Assembly (NCBI GenBank): GCA_007126415.1
Contig: SLBH01000244.1
Location: 1 to 8,960 of the forward strand
Direction: 5' to 3'
DNA: 8,960 nt
From: Spirochaetales bacterium
GTDB lineage: Bacteria > Spirochaetota > Spirochaetia > DSM-27196 > SLAA01
Shown here: piece after piece, positions 1-7,503 of the stretch
Position numbering within the stretch: the stretch's first letter is position 1
How the letters are laid out: each line of letters begins with the position of its first letter
The notes under the pieces: generated by a model
The model's input: the letters and a program-made list of their open reading frames with translations, nothing else
Told to the model about the DNA's origin: nothing
Database searches by the model: none
Translations under genes and position numbers: made by a program

Positions 1-8
1 GCGGGCCG

Positions 9-953
9 CTATGGCTTCTGTCGATTCAGCTTGAGTAGCGACTCGCGGTAGAGCCCCTCTTTCTTGTGGAGCAGGTCGAGCGGAACCTGAAACGCTTCCT
101 CGATGTTATCTTTGGCGGTGAGCTCATCGGTAGGGCCGACGCGAACGCGACCCGCTCCGGCGTCGCCGGCCGCCGCGCTTGCGCCGCTGCCGAAGAACAG
201 CGCCGTGTACTGCGAGTACCGCCGCGTGAGTTCGAGCTCGTGCACCGAGTGGAAAACGCTGGTGCCGGTGCGTGCCGCGAAGTCCGAGAGCATCTCGAAC
301 ACGCGGTGCTTCTGGTAGTCCTCGAGCGCAAACACCGGTTCGTCCAACATAATGATGCGCGAGCCGTACAGCAGGCTGAACGCGATAATCGCGCGTTGCA
401 GCTCACCCTTGCTCAGCTGCTGCGTGCGCTTGGAAAGCACCGGCTCGAGCTCGAGCGTAGCGTGAAGCTCGCGTAGAAATCCGGGCTTCTTGTCGCGATG
501 GAAGCCGTTCTCGTACACAAACTCCATCAGATCGCCGATAGCGTCATGCGTCTCAAACTCCATGTTCTGATACACAAACGACACAACCTCGTTGCGCCGT
601 TGCTCGATCGCGTAATCCTCGTGCGCGGGGGCGAACCGGCGCGTATCTTCGCCGAACAGCTTCACCTCGCCTGCCGCAGGGAAGAGGCGTGCGCCGGCGA
701 GCAACAGAAGCGTGGATTTGCCGCTACCGTTCTGACCCACAAGCGAAACCACGCCCGCGGGCAGCGATAGGTTTAACCCCGCGAACACCTGTGTCACATC
801 CTCGGCAGCCTCGAGCTCAACCTCGGGTTGCACCCCGGGCTCGGGGTCGTGCGCGGTATAGAAGAAATCTACGTCGTGAAAAACAACCGGCGGCTCGGCA
901 ACTCCGTCTGCCGAGGTACGCCCATCCGGCGCGGTACTCCTGTCTTCAGCCAT
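9..953 (-). CDS. ABC-type ATP-binding protein, last gene of the gpgS operon
   Basis: This 314-aa protein is a single ABC nucleotide-binding domain. Visible motifs are Walker A GQNGSGKST (residues 73-81), the Q-loop glutamine in FVYQN (Q129), a signature LSKGE (180-184, a variant of LSGGQ), Walker B IIMLDE (200-205) and an H-loop in HSVHE (H235/H238). It should therefore bind and hydrolyse ATP. Between the first strand (about residues 23-32) and the strand before Walker A there is an acidic insert of roughly 23 residues, and an Ala/Gly-rich stretch (256-268) precedes a charged C-terminal tail. No membrane segment is present and no permease gene lies in the window, so the substrate is unknown; it could act with a permease beyond the left edge or be a non-transport ABC ATPase. 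The ATG overlaps the gpgS stop by 8 bp (ATGGCTGA), and an AGGAG lies about 9 nt upstream. The TAG stop is at 9-11. Confidence 0.9.
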   Translation of the reverse strand: MAEDRSTAPDGRTSADGVAEPPVVFHDVDFFYTAHDPEPGVQPEVELEAAEDVTQVFAGLNLSLPAGVVSLVGQNGSGKSTLLLLAGARLFPAAGEVKLFGEDTRRFAPAHEDYAIEQRRNEVVSFVYQNMEFETHDAIGDLMEFVYENGFHRDKKPGFLRELHATLELEPVLSKRTQQLSKGELQRAIIAFSLLYGSRIIMLDEPVFALEDYQKHRVFEMLSDFAARTGTSVFHSVHELELTRRYSQYTALFFGSGASAAAGDAGAGRVRVGPTDELTAKDNIEEAFQVPLDLLHKKEGLYRESLLKLNRQKP

Positions 954-1929
954 TACTCGTGCTCCTCTTGGTGCGGTACTCGGCGACCTCGATCATCGGG
1001 GGACGCTCGTCCTCGGTGAACGCAAACTCCACCGCCTCGTACTCGTCGTCGCGCGCTTGAAACTGCCGCAGCACGCGATTGAGCTCCGGCAAGCCGCCGA
1101 CCACCCCAAGCGACTCGGCGCGCGAGAGGAACGTCTGCATGATCGCGAACGACATACGCCCCAAACTCAGCGTGGGCTGGTTGAAATGCACCCGCTGGTC
1201 GAGATCGGTCTGGGCGAACGCCTCGATACCCCACCGCGTGTATACATCAAGGAGGTGCGATGTTTCAACGCCGTACCCGATTGGAAACGGGATTGCCTCG
1301 AGCACCTCGCGGCGCACAGCGTACTCGCCCGAGAGCGGCTGGATGATAAACGAGAGCTCCGGGAAAAACAACGAGAACAACGGGCGAATCAGAATCTCGG
1401 TGACGCGCCCGCCGCCGGTGGGCCGCACCCCGCCGCCGGCCGCCAACGGCCGGTCGTAGAACGCCTTCACGTACTTCACCTCGGGCCGATACACCAGCGG
1501 CGCGACAAGACCGTACACAAAGCGCGGGTGAATGTTCTTGATATCGGCGTCTATATACACAATGATATCGCCGCGCAGCTGATAGATTGCCTTCCAGAGG
1601 TTTTCGCCCTTGCCGCGCTTGGGCTCAAGATGCGGCAGAATTTCGGAGGCCAGGTAGGTATCGGCCCCAAAGGCGGCGGCAACCTCCAGCGTGCGGTCGG
1701 AGGAGCCCGAGTCTATCACCGCGATCTCATCGAGCAGCGGGTAGCGTTGCTGCAACTCGCTGCGGAACACCACCACCTCCTTCCCGATCGTGGCCTCTTC
1801 GTTCAGGGTAGGGATGCAAAGCGAGATCGTGAGGCCGAGGCGTTCTTTCTCGTCCACCAATCGCTGAAGGTCGCGAAACTCGGCGTGGTGGAAGGTGTTT
1901 GAGTTGAGCCAGCCGTTGGTCTTACTCAT
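946..1929 (-). CDS. gpgS: Glucosyl-3-phosphoglycerate synthase (GT81 family)
   Basis: The product (327 aa) is a GT-A fold glycosyltransferase that should transfer glucose from an NDP-glucose to 3-phosphoglycerate, the first step to glucosylglycerate. Sequence support: the nucleotide-sugar start SLCIPTLNEEATI (36-48), DSGSSDRT (73-80), RGKGEN (105-110), the metal-binding DAD (127-129), GGGRVTE (172-178) and acceptor-loop PLSGEYA (198-204), YGVETSHLLD (219-228) and the His of VHFNQ (H248), all in the order seen in GpgS proteins. An open frame extends upstream to about 2205, but that extension lies inside the preceding gene in another frame; the ATG at 1929 gives a normal GpgS N-terminus. That ATG overlaps the upstream stop by 8 bp (ATGAGTAA), and AGGGG sits about 10 nt upstream, so coupled translation is likely. 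No phosphatase (GpgP) is visible nearby. A related mannosyl enzyme is the main alternative; the GpgS motifs favour glucose. Confidence 0.88.
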   Translation of the reverse strand: MSKTNGWLNSNTFHHAEFRDLQRLVDEKERLGLTISLCIPTLNEEATIGKEVVVFRSELQQRYPLLDEIAVIDSGSSDRTLEVAAAFGADTYLASEILPHLEPKRGKGENLWKAIYQLRGDIIVYIDADIKNIHPRFVYGLVAPLVYRPEVKYVKAFYDRPLAAGGGVRPTGGGRVTEILIRPLFSLFFPELSFIIQPLSGEYAVRREVLEAIPFPIGYGVETSHLLDVYTRWGIEAFAQTDLDQRVHFNQPTLSLGRMSFAIMQTFLSRAESLGVVGGLPELNRVLRQFQARDDEYEAVEFAFTEDERPPMIEVAEYRTKRSTSNG

Positions 1930-3091
1930 GGTCGCAGCACCCCTGATCGATTGCTTCGAGCAACCCAACAACCTGCGCCATGCCGACCGCGATCGGCTCG
2001 ATATCGAGTCGCTCGTACGCTTCATCCAGATCTTCGGAGCTGGTGAGCCCAAGGCGCATCGCCGGAATCCCGCGGTCCACGAACGCCGAAAGCTCGGCGG
2101 TGCTCGGCGAGATGCGCGGCGGAAGCTCGAGCGCAGTGAGAATATCGCGTGCGCGCTCCGGCAATGGGTGCGAGAACTCGAGCCCGCCCGGCCGGCGCCG
2201 AGCAATGACCTCGAACTCGGCCTCCGCGCCGGCGAGCGACGCCACCTCGTGCGCGATGTTCGAGATCCGGCGGTGCAGGTCCTCCACGATATCGCCCGAG
2301 TCGCTGCGCACCTCTATCTGCAGCTCCGCGTGCGTCGGAACCTTGCTGCCGGGCCCGCCGCCCTCGATCGAGCTAAACACGATTGCGGTACGCGGCCGAC
2401 GGGGTAGCGGAATCTCGAGGATACGCGTGATGATGTCGTTCATGCTCACGATTGCGCCGCCGGCGCCGAAGCGTGTCCAGTCGTACTCATCGGGTAGCCG
2501 GTAACTAATAATACCGCGCAGCATTCCGATCGATGCGTAGCTCAAACGCCCGAGCCGCACCCCTTCGAGGCAAAGCCCGCTATCTATCTGCAGGTCGGTA
2601 TTGTTCAGAAAGAAGCGCGTACCGGCCAAGTCTCCCCGGCCGAGAGCCCTGGTGCTGCCCATGAGAATGAGGTTGCTCTCGAGCTCAACGCCGAGCGCGT
2701 TGAGCGCAAGCGGCAGCGTTACGAGAGCCGCGACGCCGAGGCTGTTGTCGGCGAGCCCCACGCCGCTTACCGAGCCGGGTTGCAGCATAACGGTATGATC
2801 GAGGTTGTCGTCTACCGGAGTGTCGAGGTGCGCGACGAGCAGGATGTTCCGCTCTCCGGTTCTACCCGGAAGGATGCCGAGCGCGTTGCCGCCTTCGTCG
2901 GTGGAACAGCGCTCGAGGCGGTACTGGCTGAGGCGGTCGAGCACCCACTCCATCCTGCGCCGCTCGCCGAAGGTGGGCGACGGTATCTCGGCCACCATCA
3001 CCAGGTTCGTGAGTAAGATATCCTCGAGCCGGCGCATCTCCGAGGCGTACGCCGGCACGCGCGCGAGAATGCGGGCAAAGCGCTCATCCAT
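1922..3091 (-). CDS. M20-family peptidase-like protein, probably catalytically altered
   Basis: The protein (389 aa) has the overall layout of M20 metallopeptidases. Present are the first metal motif AHLDTPVDD (H88, D90), the bridging Asp in GLADNSLG (D115), a possible third-ligand Asp (D170), a middle dimerisation-like domain (about 185-300), and the closing GIPAMRLGLT (341-350). The segment where active members carry (D)EE(I/V)G reads TRALG (147-151), so the general-base Glu and the following ligand Glu appear replaced by Arg and Ala. The C-terminal His is also not evident: the stretch 351-367 reads SSEDLDEAYERLDIEPI, with Asp where alignment by eye would put His. It may be a non-peptidase or binding protein. 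I chose the ATG at 3091 because GAGGG lies about 9 nt upstream; a TTG at 3130 in frame has no ribosome site. It is the first gene of the gpgS operon and its stop overlaps the gpgS start by 8 bp. Confidence 0.8.
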   Translation of the reverse strand: MDERFARILARVPAYASEMRRLEDILLTNLVMVAEIPSPTFGERRRMEWVLDRLSQYRLERCSTDEGGNALGILPGRTGERNILLVAHLDTPVDDNLDHTVMLQPGSVSGVGLADNSLGVAALVTLPLALNALGVELESNLILMGSTRALGRGDLAGTRFFLNNTDLQIDSGLCLEGVRLGRLSYASIGMLRGIISYRLPDEYDWTRFGAGGAIVSMNDIITRILEIPLPRRPRTAIVFSSIEGGGPGSKVPTHAELQIEVRSDSGDIVEDLHRRISNIAHEVASLAGAEAEFEVIARRRPGGLEFSHPLPERARDILTALELPPRISPSTAELSAFVDRGIPAMRLGLTSSEDLDEAYERLDIEPIAVGMAQVVGLLEAIDQGCCDHE

Positions 3092-3196
3092 GCTTGTATC
3101 CCTCACGAGGACGCGTCTGGTTACCGACAACCGTACTCAAAATGCCTCGAAAACGCAATATCGCTCTCGGGTTGGCGCTCAACTCGCCATTTCGCG

Positions 3197-3225
3197 TTGA
3201 CGTAATCGCAGAGCACTTTTATGAT
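3197..3225 (+). promoter_or_regulatory. Sigma-70-type promoter for the pyrD-like/galM operon
   Basis: TTGACG (3197-3202) and TATGAT (3220-3225) are separated by exactly 17 bp; each matches the consensus at five of six positions. The predicted transcript start is near 3232, giving a leader of about 63 nt before the ATG at 3295. The region between here and the divergent M20-like gene (3092-3196) has no comparably good promoter on the minus strand; only a weak TTGAGC/TATTGC pair is seen. Confidence 0.75.
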
Positions 3226-3238
3226 AAAAAAGTAACCG

Positions 3239-3266
3239 ATTGCGCTCACCTCCGCAGGGGCGCAAT
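3239..3266 (+). other. 5' leader stem-loop of the pyrD-like operon
   Basis: ATTGCGC (3239-3245) and GCGCAAT (3260-3266) form a perfect 7-bp stem. Inside it CCT (3249-3251) can pair with AGG (3256-3258). It begins a few bases after the predicted transcript start, so it may stabilise the 5' end. The loop also contains CTCC, which could pair with the GGAG of the ribosome site at 3283-3286, but that is speculative. No poly-U follows, so it is not a terminator. Confidence 0.45.
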
Positions 3267-3294
3267 ACACGAACGTTTCAAAGGAGAACGCTGG

Positions 3295-4308
3295 ATGGCT
3301 AACCTGCAGACAAAGTACATGGGAATACCGCTCTCCAACCCGCTGGTGGTAGGCGCGTGCAGCCTTACCGCTCACATGGATGCGATAAAGAAGATCGAGG
3401 AACACGGCGCGGGCGCGCTCGTTATTCAGTCGCTGTTTGAGGAACAGATTCAGCTCGAGCGCTATCGTCACGACGAAGACCTCGTGATGTACGACGACTG
3501 GCACGCCGAGATGACCAACATCTTCCCCGAGAAAGAGCACTCCGGGCCCGACGAGCACCTGATGTGGGTCCGCAAGGCGAAGGAGTCGGTCGGTATCCCG
3601 GTGATCGCAAGCCTCAACGCCGTGAACCCAGACAGCTGGGTTGAATGGGCACAGAAGCTCGCCGAAACCGGCGCAGACGGACTGGAGCTCAACTTCTACG
3701 CGATGCCGGTTCATTTTGAGCAGACCGCGCAAGATATCGAAAAGTCTCAGGTAGAGACGTTGCGCGCGGTACTGGAAAAAGTAAACATTCCGGTTGCGGT
3801 TAAGCTGAGCCCCTACTACACCAGTCCGCTTGAGTTCATGAAGAAGCTCGACGCCACCGGCGTAAACGGCTTCGTGCTGTTTAACCGCCTGTTTCATCCC
3901 AGCTTCGACATCGACAAAGAAACCGCAAACTTCCCCTTCAACCTCTCGCACTCAAGCGACCACCGCTTGGCGCTGCGCTTCGTGGGGCTGCTCGCCGATA
4001 ACGTCAAAGCCTCGCTCTGCGCCTCCAACGGTATTCACTCCGGCAAGGACGCGATCGATGTCTTGCTCGCCGGAGCAGATGCGTTCCAGACCGTCAGCAG
4101 CCTTTATCAAAACTCGGTGGATCACATCAAGACCATCCTGAGCGAGATTGAAGACTGGATGCAGCGCAAGGGTTATTCGTCGCTGGAGGACTTCCGCGGT
4201 AAGCTGAGCGTCGAGAACACCCCCGACCGCTGGACCTACCGTCGCGCGCAGTACGTACGTATGCTGCTGCGAAGCGACGAGTACATCAAGCGACCGAAGC
4301 TGATATAG
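3295..4308 (+). CDS. Dihydroorotate dehydrogenase-like flavoprotein without the catalytic Cys
   Basis: The product (337 aa) is a TIM-barrel flavoprotein of the PyrD superfamily. Family marks are the N-terminal NPLVVGACSLT (16-25), the conserved Lys in VAVKLSPYY (K170), VLFNRLF with its Asn (N197), and the FMN-phosphate region SNGIHSGKDAIDVLLAGADA (244-263). In true class 1 enzymes the active loop reads N-x-S-C-P-N; here the matching segment is LNFYAMP (132-138), so the catalytic Cys or Ser is replaced by Ala136. It is therefore unlikely to make orotate and belongs with the annotated 'dihydroorotate dehydrogenase-like' group, whose substrate I do not know. The open frame extends upstream to 3094, but ATG 3295 has AAGGAG at 3281-3286 with 8 nt spacing and gives the normal family N-terminus. 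It ends in tandem stops TAG-TAA and is followed 7 bp later by the epimerase gene, with which it shares a promoter. Confidence 0.85.
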   Translation: MANLQTKYMGIPLSNPLVVGACSLTAHMDAIKKIEEHGAGALVIQSLFEEQIQLERYRHDEDLVMYDDWHAEMTNIFPEKEHSGPDEHLMWVRKAKESVGIPVIASLNAVNPDSWVEWAQKLAETGADGLELNFYAMPVHFEQTAQDIEKSQVETLRAVLEKVNIPVAVKLSPYYTSPLEFMKKLDATGVNGFVLFNRLFHPSFDIDKETANFPFNLSHSSDHRLALRFVGLLADNVKASLCASNGIHSGKDAIDVLLAGADAFQTVSSLYQNSVDHIKTILSEIEDWMQRKGYSSLEDFRGKLSVENTPDRWTYRRAQYVRMLLRSDEYIKRPKLI

Positions 4309-4315
4309 TAACACC

Positions 4316-5362
4316 GTGACAGTTGAAAAGCACGACTACGGCTCTACCGCGGACGGATCCACGGTAGAGTTGTTTGTAATAGACACCGAGTCCGGCTACC
4401 GCCTCGCGCTCACAAACTTCGGCGCACGGATCGTCTCGCTGCAGACGCCCGATCGTAACGGGGTAAGCGAAGAAATCACGCTCGGTTTCAAAGAGCTTGC
4501 TCCGTACCTTGAGCCGAATCCGTACTACGGCGCCACGGTAGGACGCTACGCCAACCGCATCGCCGGCGGCAGCTTTCGCCTCGGGATGAAAACCGTCCGG
4601 CTGCACTGCAACGAGGGCGAGAACCATCTGCACGGCGGGCATCAGGGATTTGATTCGCGCATGTGGTCGGGCGAGGTCATCGGCGACAGCGAAACTGCGG
4701 GGGTGCGGCTCGCGCGCGTGAGCCCGGATAAAGAAGAGCGCTACCCCGGGGCGCTCTCGGTAGAGCTCGAGGTCACACTCAGCGTCGAGGGTGAGCTTCG
4801 GCTGCTCTACACCGCCGAGACTACCAAGACCACACCGGTCAATCTCACGAACCACGCCTACTTCAATCTCGGCGGCCCAAAATCAAAGAGCATTCTCGAT
4901 CACCGCGTGGAGATAGACGCTGCGTACTACCTGCCGGTAACCGAAGCCTCGATCCCTACCGGAGAGGTTCGAGAAGTTGCCGGAGGCCCGTTTGATTTTC
5001 GCCGCTCTAAGGCGCTTGGAGCCGAGATAGCGGCGGTCGCAGGCGGGTACGATCACTGTTTCGTGTTCTCGCAGGACGAGCCGGTGCGCGAATTGAGCTC
5101 GGTGGCCCAGGTATACGACCCGGCGAGCGGTCGGCGCATGGAGGTCTTGACGACGAAGCCCGGCATGCAGCTGTACAGCGGCAACAAGCTCAAGGGCAAG
5201 GTAGACCGACACCGAAAAAAACTGCCGGCGCGCTCCGCGTTGTGCCTCGAAACACAGCACTTTCCAAACGCGGTCAACGAGCCGGCATTTCCCCAACCGT
5301 TTCTCGAGCCGAGCGAAACCTACCGGCACGAGACGGTGTACCGGTTCAGCGCCTCACGCTAA
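4316..5362 (+). CDS. galM: Aldose 1-epimerase (mutarotase)
   Basis: This 348-aa cytoplasmic enzyme interconverts the alpha and beta anomers of aldoses such as glucose and galactose. The galactose-mutarotase family is clear: YYGATVGRYANRI (70-82), the substrate His in NHLHGG (H106), the catalytic acid His in TNHAYFNLGG (H180), the Asp in YDHCFVF (D246) and the catalytic base Glu in CLETQHFPNAVN (E312). Length and order are normal for the family. The start is GTG; no ATG lies in frame early enough to give a full N-terminus, and no Shine-Dalgarno sequence is visible upstream. Because it starts 7 bp after the stop of the pyrD-like gene, translation probably depends on ribosomes arriving from that gene. 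No other galactose genes are adjacent, so its sugar is not shown by context. It converges on dnaK. Confidence 0.92.
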   Translation: MTVEKHDYGSTADGSTVELFVIDTESGYRLALTNFGARIVSLQTPDRNGVSEEITLGFKELAPYLEPNPYYGATVGRYANRIAGGSFRLGMKTVRLHCNEGENHLHGGHQGFDSRMWSGEVIGDSETAGVRLARVSPDKEERYPGALSVELEVTLSVEGELRLLYTAETTKTTPVNLTNHAYFNLGGPKSKSILDHRVEIDAAYYLPVTEASIPTGEVREVAGGPFDFRRSKALGAEIAAVAGGYDHCFVFSQDEPVRELSSVAQVYDPASGRRMEVLTTKPGMQLYSGNKLKGKVDRHRKKLPARSALCLETQHFPNAVNEPAFPQPFLEPSETYRHETVYRFSASR

Positions 5363-5373
5363 GCGCGAGGCGC
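5349..5373. terminator. Hairpin between convergent galM and dnaK, possible bidirectional terminator
   Basis: GCGCCTC (5349-5355) pairs with GAGGCGC (5367-5373), with an inner CGC/GCG stem (5357-5359 with 5363-5365) and an A/C mismatch between. The galM TAA is the loop. The position between converging genes suggests termination, but no T-run follows on either strand, so it would not be a classic intrinsic terminator. A smaller CGCC/GGCG hairpin (5371-5382) adjoins it. Confidence 0.35.
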
Positions 5374-5401
5374 CGACCGGCGTTATCATGCAGTCACCGG
5401 T

Positions 5402-7360
5402 TTAGTCATCGTTCACAACTTCGTACTCGGCATCCTCCACGGTGTCGTCGACCGAGTTGGACGCGTCTGCCTGCCGGGCGCCGGCCGCTCCGGCTCCCGA
5501 GCCGGCGGCGCCTTGACCGCCGGCGGCGGCTGCGCCGCTGGTACCGCCGTGCGCACCCTGGTAGAGGTGCTCGGCGAGCTTATGCGACTGCTGCTTGAGC
5601 TTCTCGCCGGCACGCTCCACCGCGTCGACGTCGTCGCGCTCAACGGCCGACTTCAACTCGCCGAGCGCGTTTTCGATCGCGCTGCGCTCCTCGGGCGAAA
5701 GCTTGTCGCCGTGCTCGCTTAGCGACTTCTCGGTGCTATATACCAGCGAGTCGGCCTCGTTCATTGTCTCCACGCGCTTGCGCGCCGCCTGATCCTCGGC
5801 GGCGTGATCTTGCGCTTCTCGCACCATGCGTTCGATCTCTTGTTCGTTGAGCCCCGAAGACGACTCGATGCGAATGCGCTGCTCCTTGCCGGTGCCGAGG
5901 TCCTTTGCCGAGACGTGCACGATACCGTTGGAATCGATATCGAAGCTCACCTCGATCTGCGGCACGCCTCGCGGCGCCGGTGGAATTCCGGTCAACTCAA
6001 ACCGACCCAAGGTACGGTTCTGCGACGCCATCTCGCGCTCACCCTGCAGCACGTGTACCGTAACCGCGCTCTGGTTGTCCTCGGCGGTCGAGAAGATCTG
6101 GCTCTTGCGCGTCGGGATCGTGGTGTTGCGCTCTATGAGCTTCGTGAATACGCCACCGAGCGTCTCGATACCGAGCGACAACGGCGTCACGTCGAGCAGC
6201 AGCACGTCGTTGACGTCTCCGGTCAAAACGCCTGCCTGTATCGCGGCTCCCACTGCGACCACTTCGTCGGGGTTCACGCCCTTGTGCGGGTCGCGCTTGA
6301 ACAACTCCTTCACCACGCGCTGTACCGCCGGGATGCGCGTTGAGCCACCGACGAGGATCACCTCATCGATATCCTCCGCCTTCACGCCGGCGTCGCTGAG
6401 CGCGTTCTTGCACGGCTCAACGGTGCGCTGTACCAGGTCCTCCACCAACTGCTCGAACTTCGCGCGCGTCAGCGTGTAATGCAGGTGCTTGGGGCCCTGC
6501 GCATCGGCGGTGATGAACGGCAGATTGATCTCGGTACTCTGCGCGCTTGAAAGCTCCTTCTTGGCGTTCTCGGCCGCTTCCTTGAGGCGCTGCAGCGCCA
6601 TGCGGTCCGAGGCGAGATCAACGGCGTAATCGCTCTTGAAGCTCTGAACCAGCCACTCGATAATGCGCTGGTCGATGTTATCACCGCCGAGATGCGTGTC
6701 GCCGTTGGTGGACTTCACCTCGAACACGTTGTCGCCGAGTTCGAGGATCGAGATATCAAAGGTGCCGCCGCCGAAGTCGTACACCGCGATTGTCTGCTCA
6801 CCGGCCTTTTTGTCGAAGCCGTACGCGAGTGCTGCGGCGGTCGGCTCGTTCACGATGCGTTTCACCTCGAGCCCCGCAATGCGTCCCGCGTCCTTGGTAG
6901 CCTGGCGCTGCGAGTCGTTGAAGTACGCCGGCACCGTGATAACCGCCTCGTGCACCTCTTCGCCGAGATAGTCTTCGGCGGTCTGTTTCATCTTCTGCAG
7001 AATAGCGGCCGAGATCTCGGGCGGCGAAAACTGCTTGTCGCCCGCCTTTACGCGTACCTCACCGTTCTCGCTCTTCACTACGTGATACGGCACGCTCGCG
7101 ATCTCATTCTCCACCTCGTTGTAGCGGCGCCCCATGAAGCGCTTGATCGAGGTAATGGTGTTCTCCGGGTTGGTAACCATCTGGTTACGCGCCGGCTGGC
7201 CGAGCAGCCGCTCGCCTTTATTTGTGAAGGCCACCACCGACGGTGTCGTGCGGGCGCCTTCCGCGTTCTGAATCACCACCGGGTCACCGTGCTCCATGAT
7301 CGCAACGCAGGAGTTTGTTGTTCCCAGATCGATTCCGATTGTTTTCGTTCCTTTCGCCAT
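5402..7360 (-). CDS. dnaK: Chaperone protein DnaK (Hsp70)
   Basis: Complete 652-aa Hsp70, the ATP-driven cytoplasmic chaperone that binds exposed hydrophobic segments and works with DnaJ and GrpE. The nucleotide-binding domain has all three signatures: IDLGTTNS (10-17), VYDFGGGTFDIS (193-204) and VILVGGSTRIPAVQ (334-347). The hydrophobic linker is VLLLDV (386-391), followed by the substrate-binding domain (about 395-505), the helical lid (about 506-602), a Gly/Ala-rich flexible stretch (603-627) and an acidic tail EDAEYEVVNDD typical of bacterial DnaK. The ATG has AGGAGG at 7366-7371 with 5 nt spacing. It lies downstream of two hsp20 genes on the same strand, 143 bp from the second; grpE and dnaJ are not in the window, which is unusual for a main dnaK. 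The leader can fold over the ribosome site (see 7366-7402). A second dnaK copy elsewhere in the genome is possible. Confidence 0.98.
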   Translation of the reverse strand: MAKGTKTIGIDLGTTNSCVAIMEHGDPVVIQNAEGARTTPSVVAFTNKGERLLGQPARNQMVTNPENTITSIKRFMGRRYNEVENEIASVPYHVVKSENGEVRVKAGDKQFSPPEISAAILQKMKQTAEDYLGEEVHEAVITVPAYFNDSQRQATKDAGRIAGLEVKRIVNEPTAAALAYGFDKKAGEQTIAVYDFGGGTFDISILELGDNVFEVKSTNGDTHLGGDNIDQRIIEWLVQSFKSDYAVDLASDRMALQRLKEAAENAKKELSSAQSTEINLPFITADAQGPKHLHYTLTRAKFEQLVEDLVQRTVEPCKNALSDAGVKAEDIDEVILVGGSTRIPAVQRVVKELFKRDPHKGVNPDEVVAVGAAIQAGVLTGDVNDVLLLDVTPLSLGIETLGGVFTKLIERNTTIPTRKSQIFSTAEDNQSAVTVHVLQGEREMASQNRTLGRFELTGIPPAPRGVPQIEVSFDIDSNGIVHVSAKDLGTGKEQRIRIESSSGLNEQEIERMVREAQDHAAEDQAARKRVETMNEADSLVYSTEKSLSEHGDKLSPEERSAIENALGELKSAVERDDVDAVERAGEKLKQQSHKLAEHLYQGAHGGTSGAAAAGGQGAAGSGAGAAGARQADASNSVDDTVEDAEYEVVNDD

Positions 7361-7365
7361 ACTCG

Positions 7366-7402
7366 CCTCCTCCGCAAAGCCGGGGGCTTTAGAGGCCCCC
7401 GG
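7366..7402 (-). promoter_or_regulatory. dnaK leader with two competing hairpins over the ribosome site
   Basis: Read on the minus strand, CCGGGGGC (7402-7395) pairs perfectly with GCCCCCGG (7387-7380) around a 7-nt loop, leaving the AGGAGG ribosome site (7371-7366) free. The same RNA can instead pair AAAGCC (7390-7385) with GGCTTT (7382-7377) around a CCC loop, extended by CCTC (7395-7392) with the first GAGG (7373-7370) or GCCTC (7396-7392) with GAGGC (7369-7365), which buries the ribosome site. The two folds exclude each other. The first looks more stable by base count. No U-run follows, so neither is an intrinsic terminator. Whether it is a switch or thermosensor is inference. Confidence 0.4.
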
Positions 7403-7469
7403 GTCGCGTGAGTCTTTTTATTCTATGTAATCGCCGAGGCCGATACGACCTTGCGCGTTGTGTAATCGA

Positions 7470-7486
7470 CCGGCGGTACGCGCCGG
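7470..7486 (-). other. GC hairpin after the second hsp20 gene
   Basis: CCGGCG (7470-7475) and CGCCGG (7481-7486) form a 6-bp stem with a 5-nt loop, about 18 bp past the hsp20 stop. No T-run follows on the minus strand. It could reduce read-through into dnaK, or mark an mRNA processing point, but it may be chance in GC-rich DNA. Confidence 0.3.
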
Positions 7487-7503
7487 CCGTCGGCATGACC
7501 GCG

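Noticed and set aside
1057..1902. Long plus-strand open frame opposite gpgS
   Set aside because: It is antisense to a well-supported gene and its product shows no recognisable motif; such shadows are common in GC-rich DNA.
1930..2205. Longer N-terminus for the glycosyltransferase
   Set aside because: This stretch is the M20-like coding region read in another frame; its residues do not resemble a GpgS N-terminus.
3094..3294. Longer N-terminus for the pyrD-like protein
   Set aside because: The promoter, a leader hairpin and a strong ribosome site lie in this stretch, and the family N-terminus begins at 3295.
7380..7416. Intrinsic terminator on the plus strand (GC hairpin then TTTTT)
   Set aside because: The T-run begins about 11 nt after the stem and no plus-strand gene ends here.
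7420..7448. Separate sigma-70 promoter for dnaK
   Set aside because: TAGAAT (minus strand, 7425-7420) is a fair -10, but the -35 position reads TCGTAT, a very poor match.
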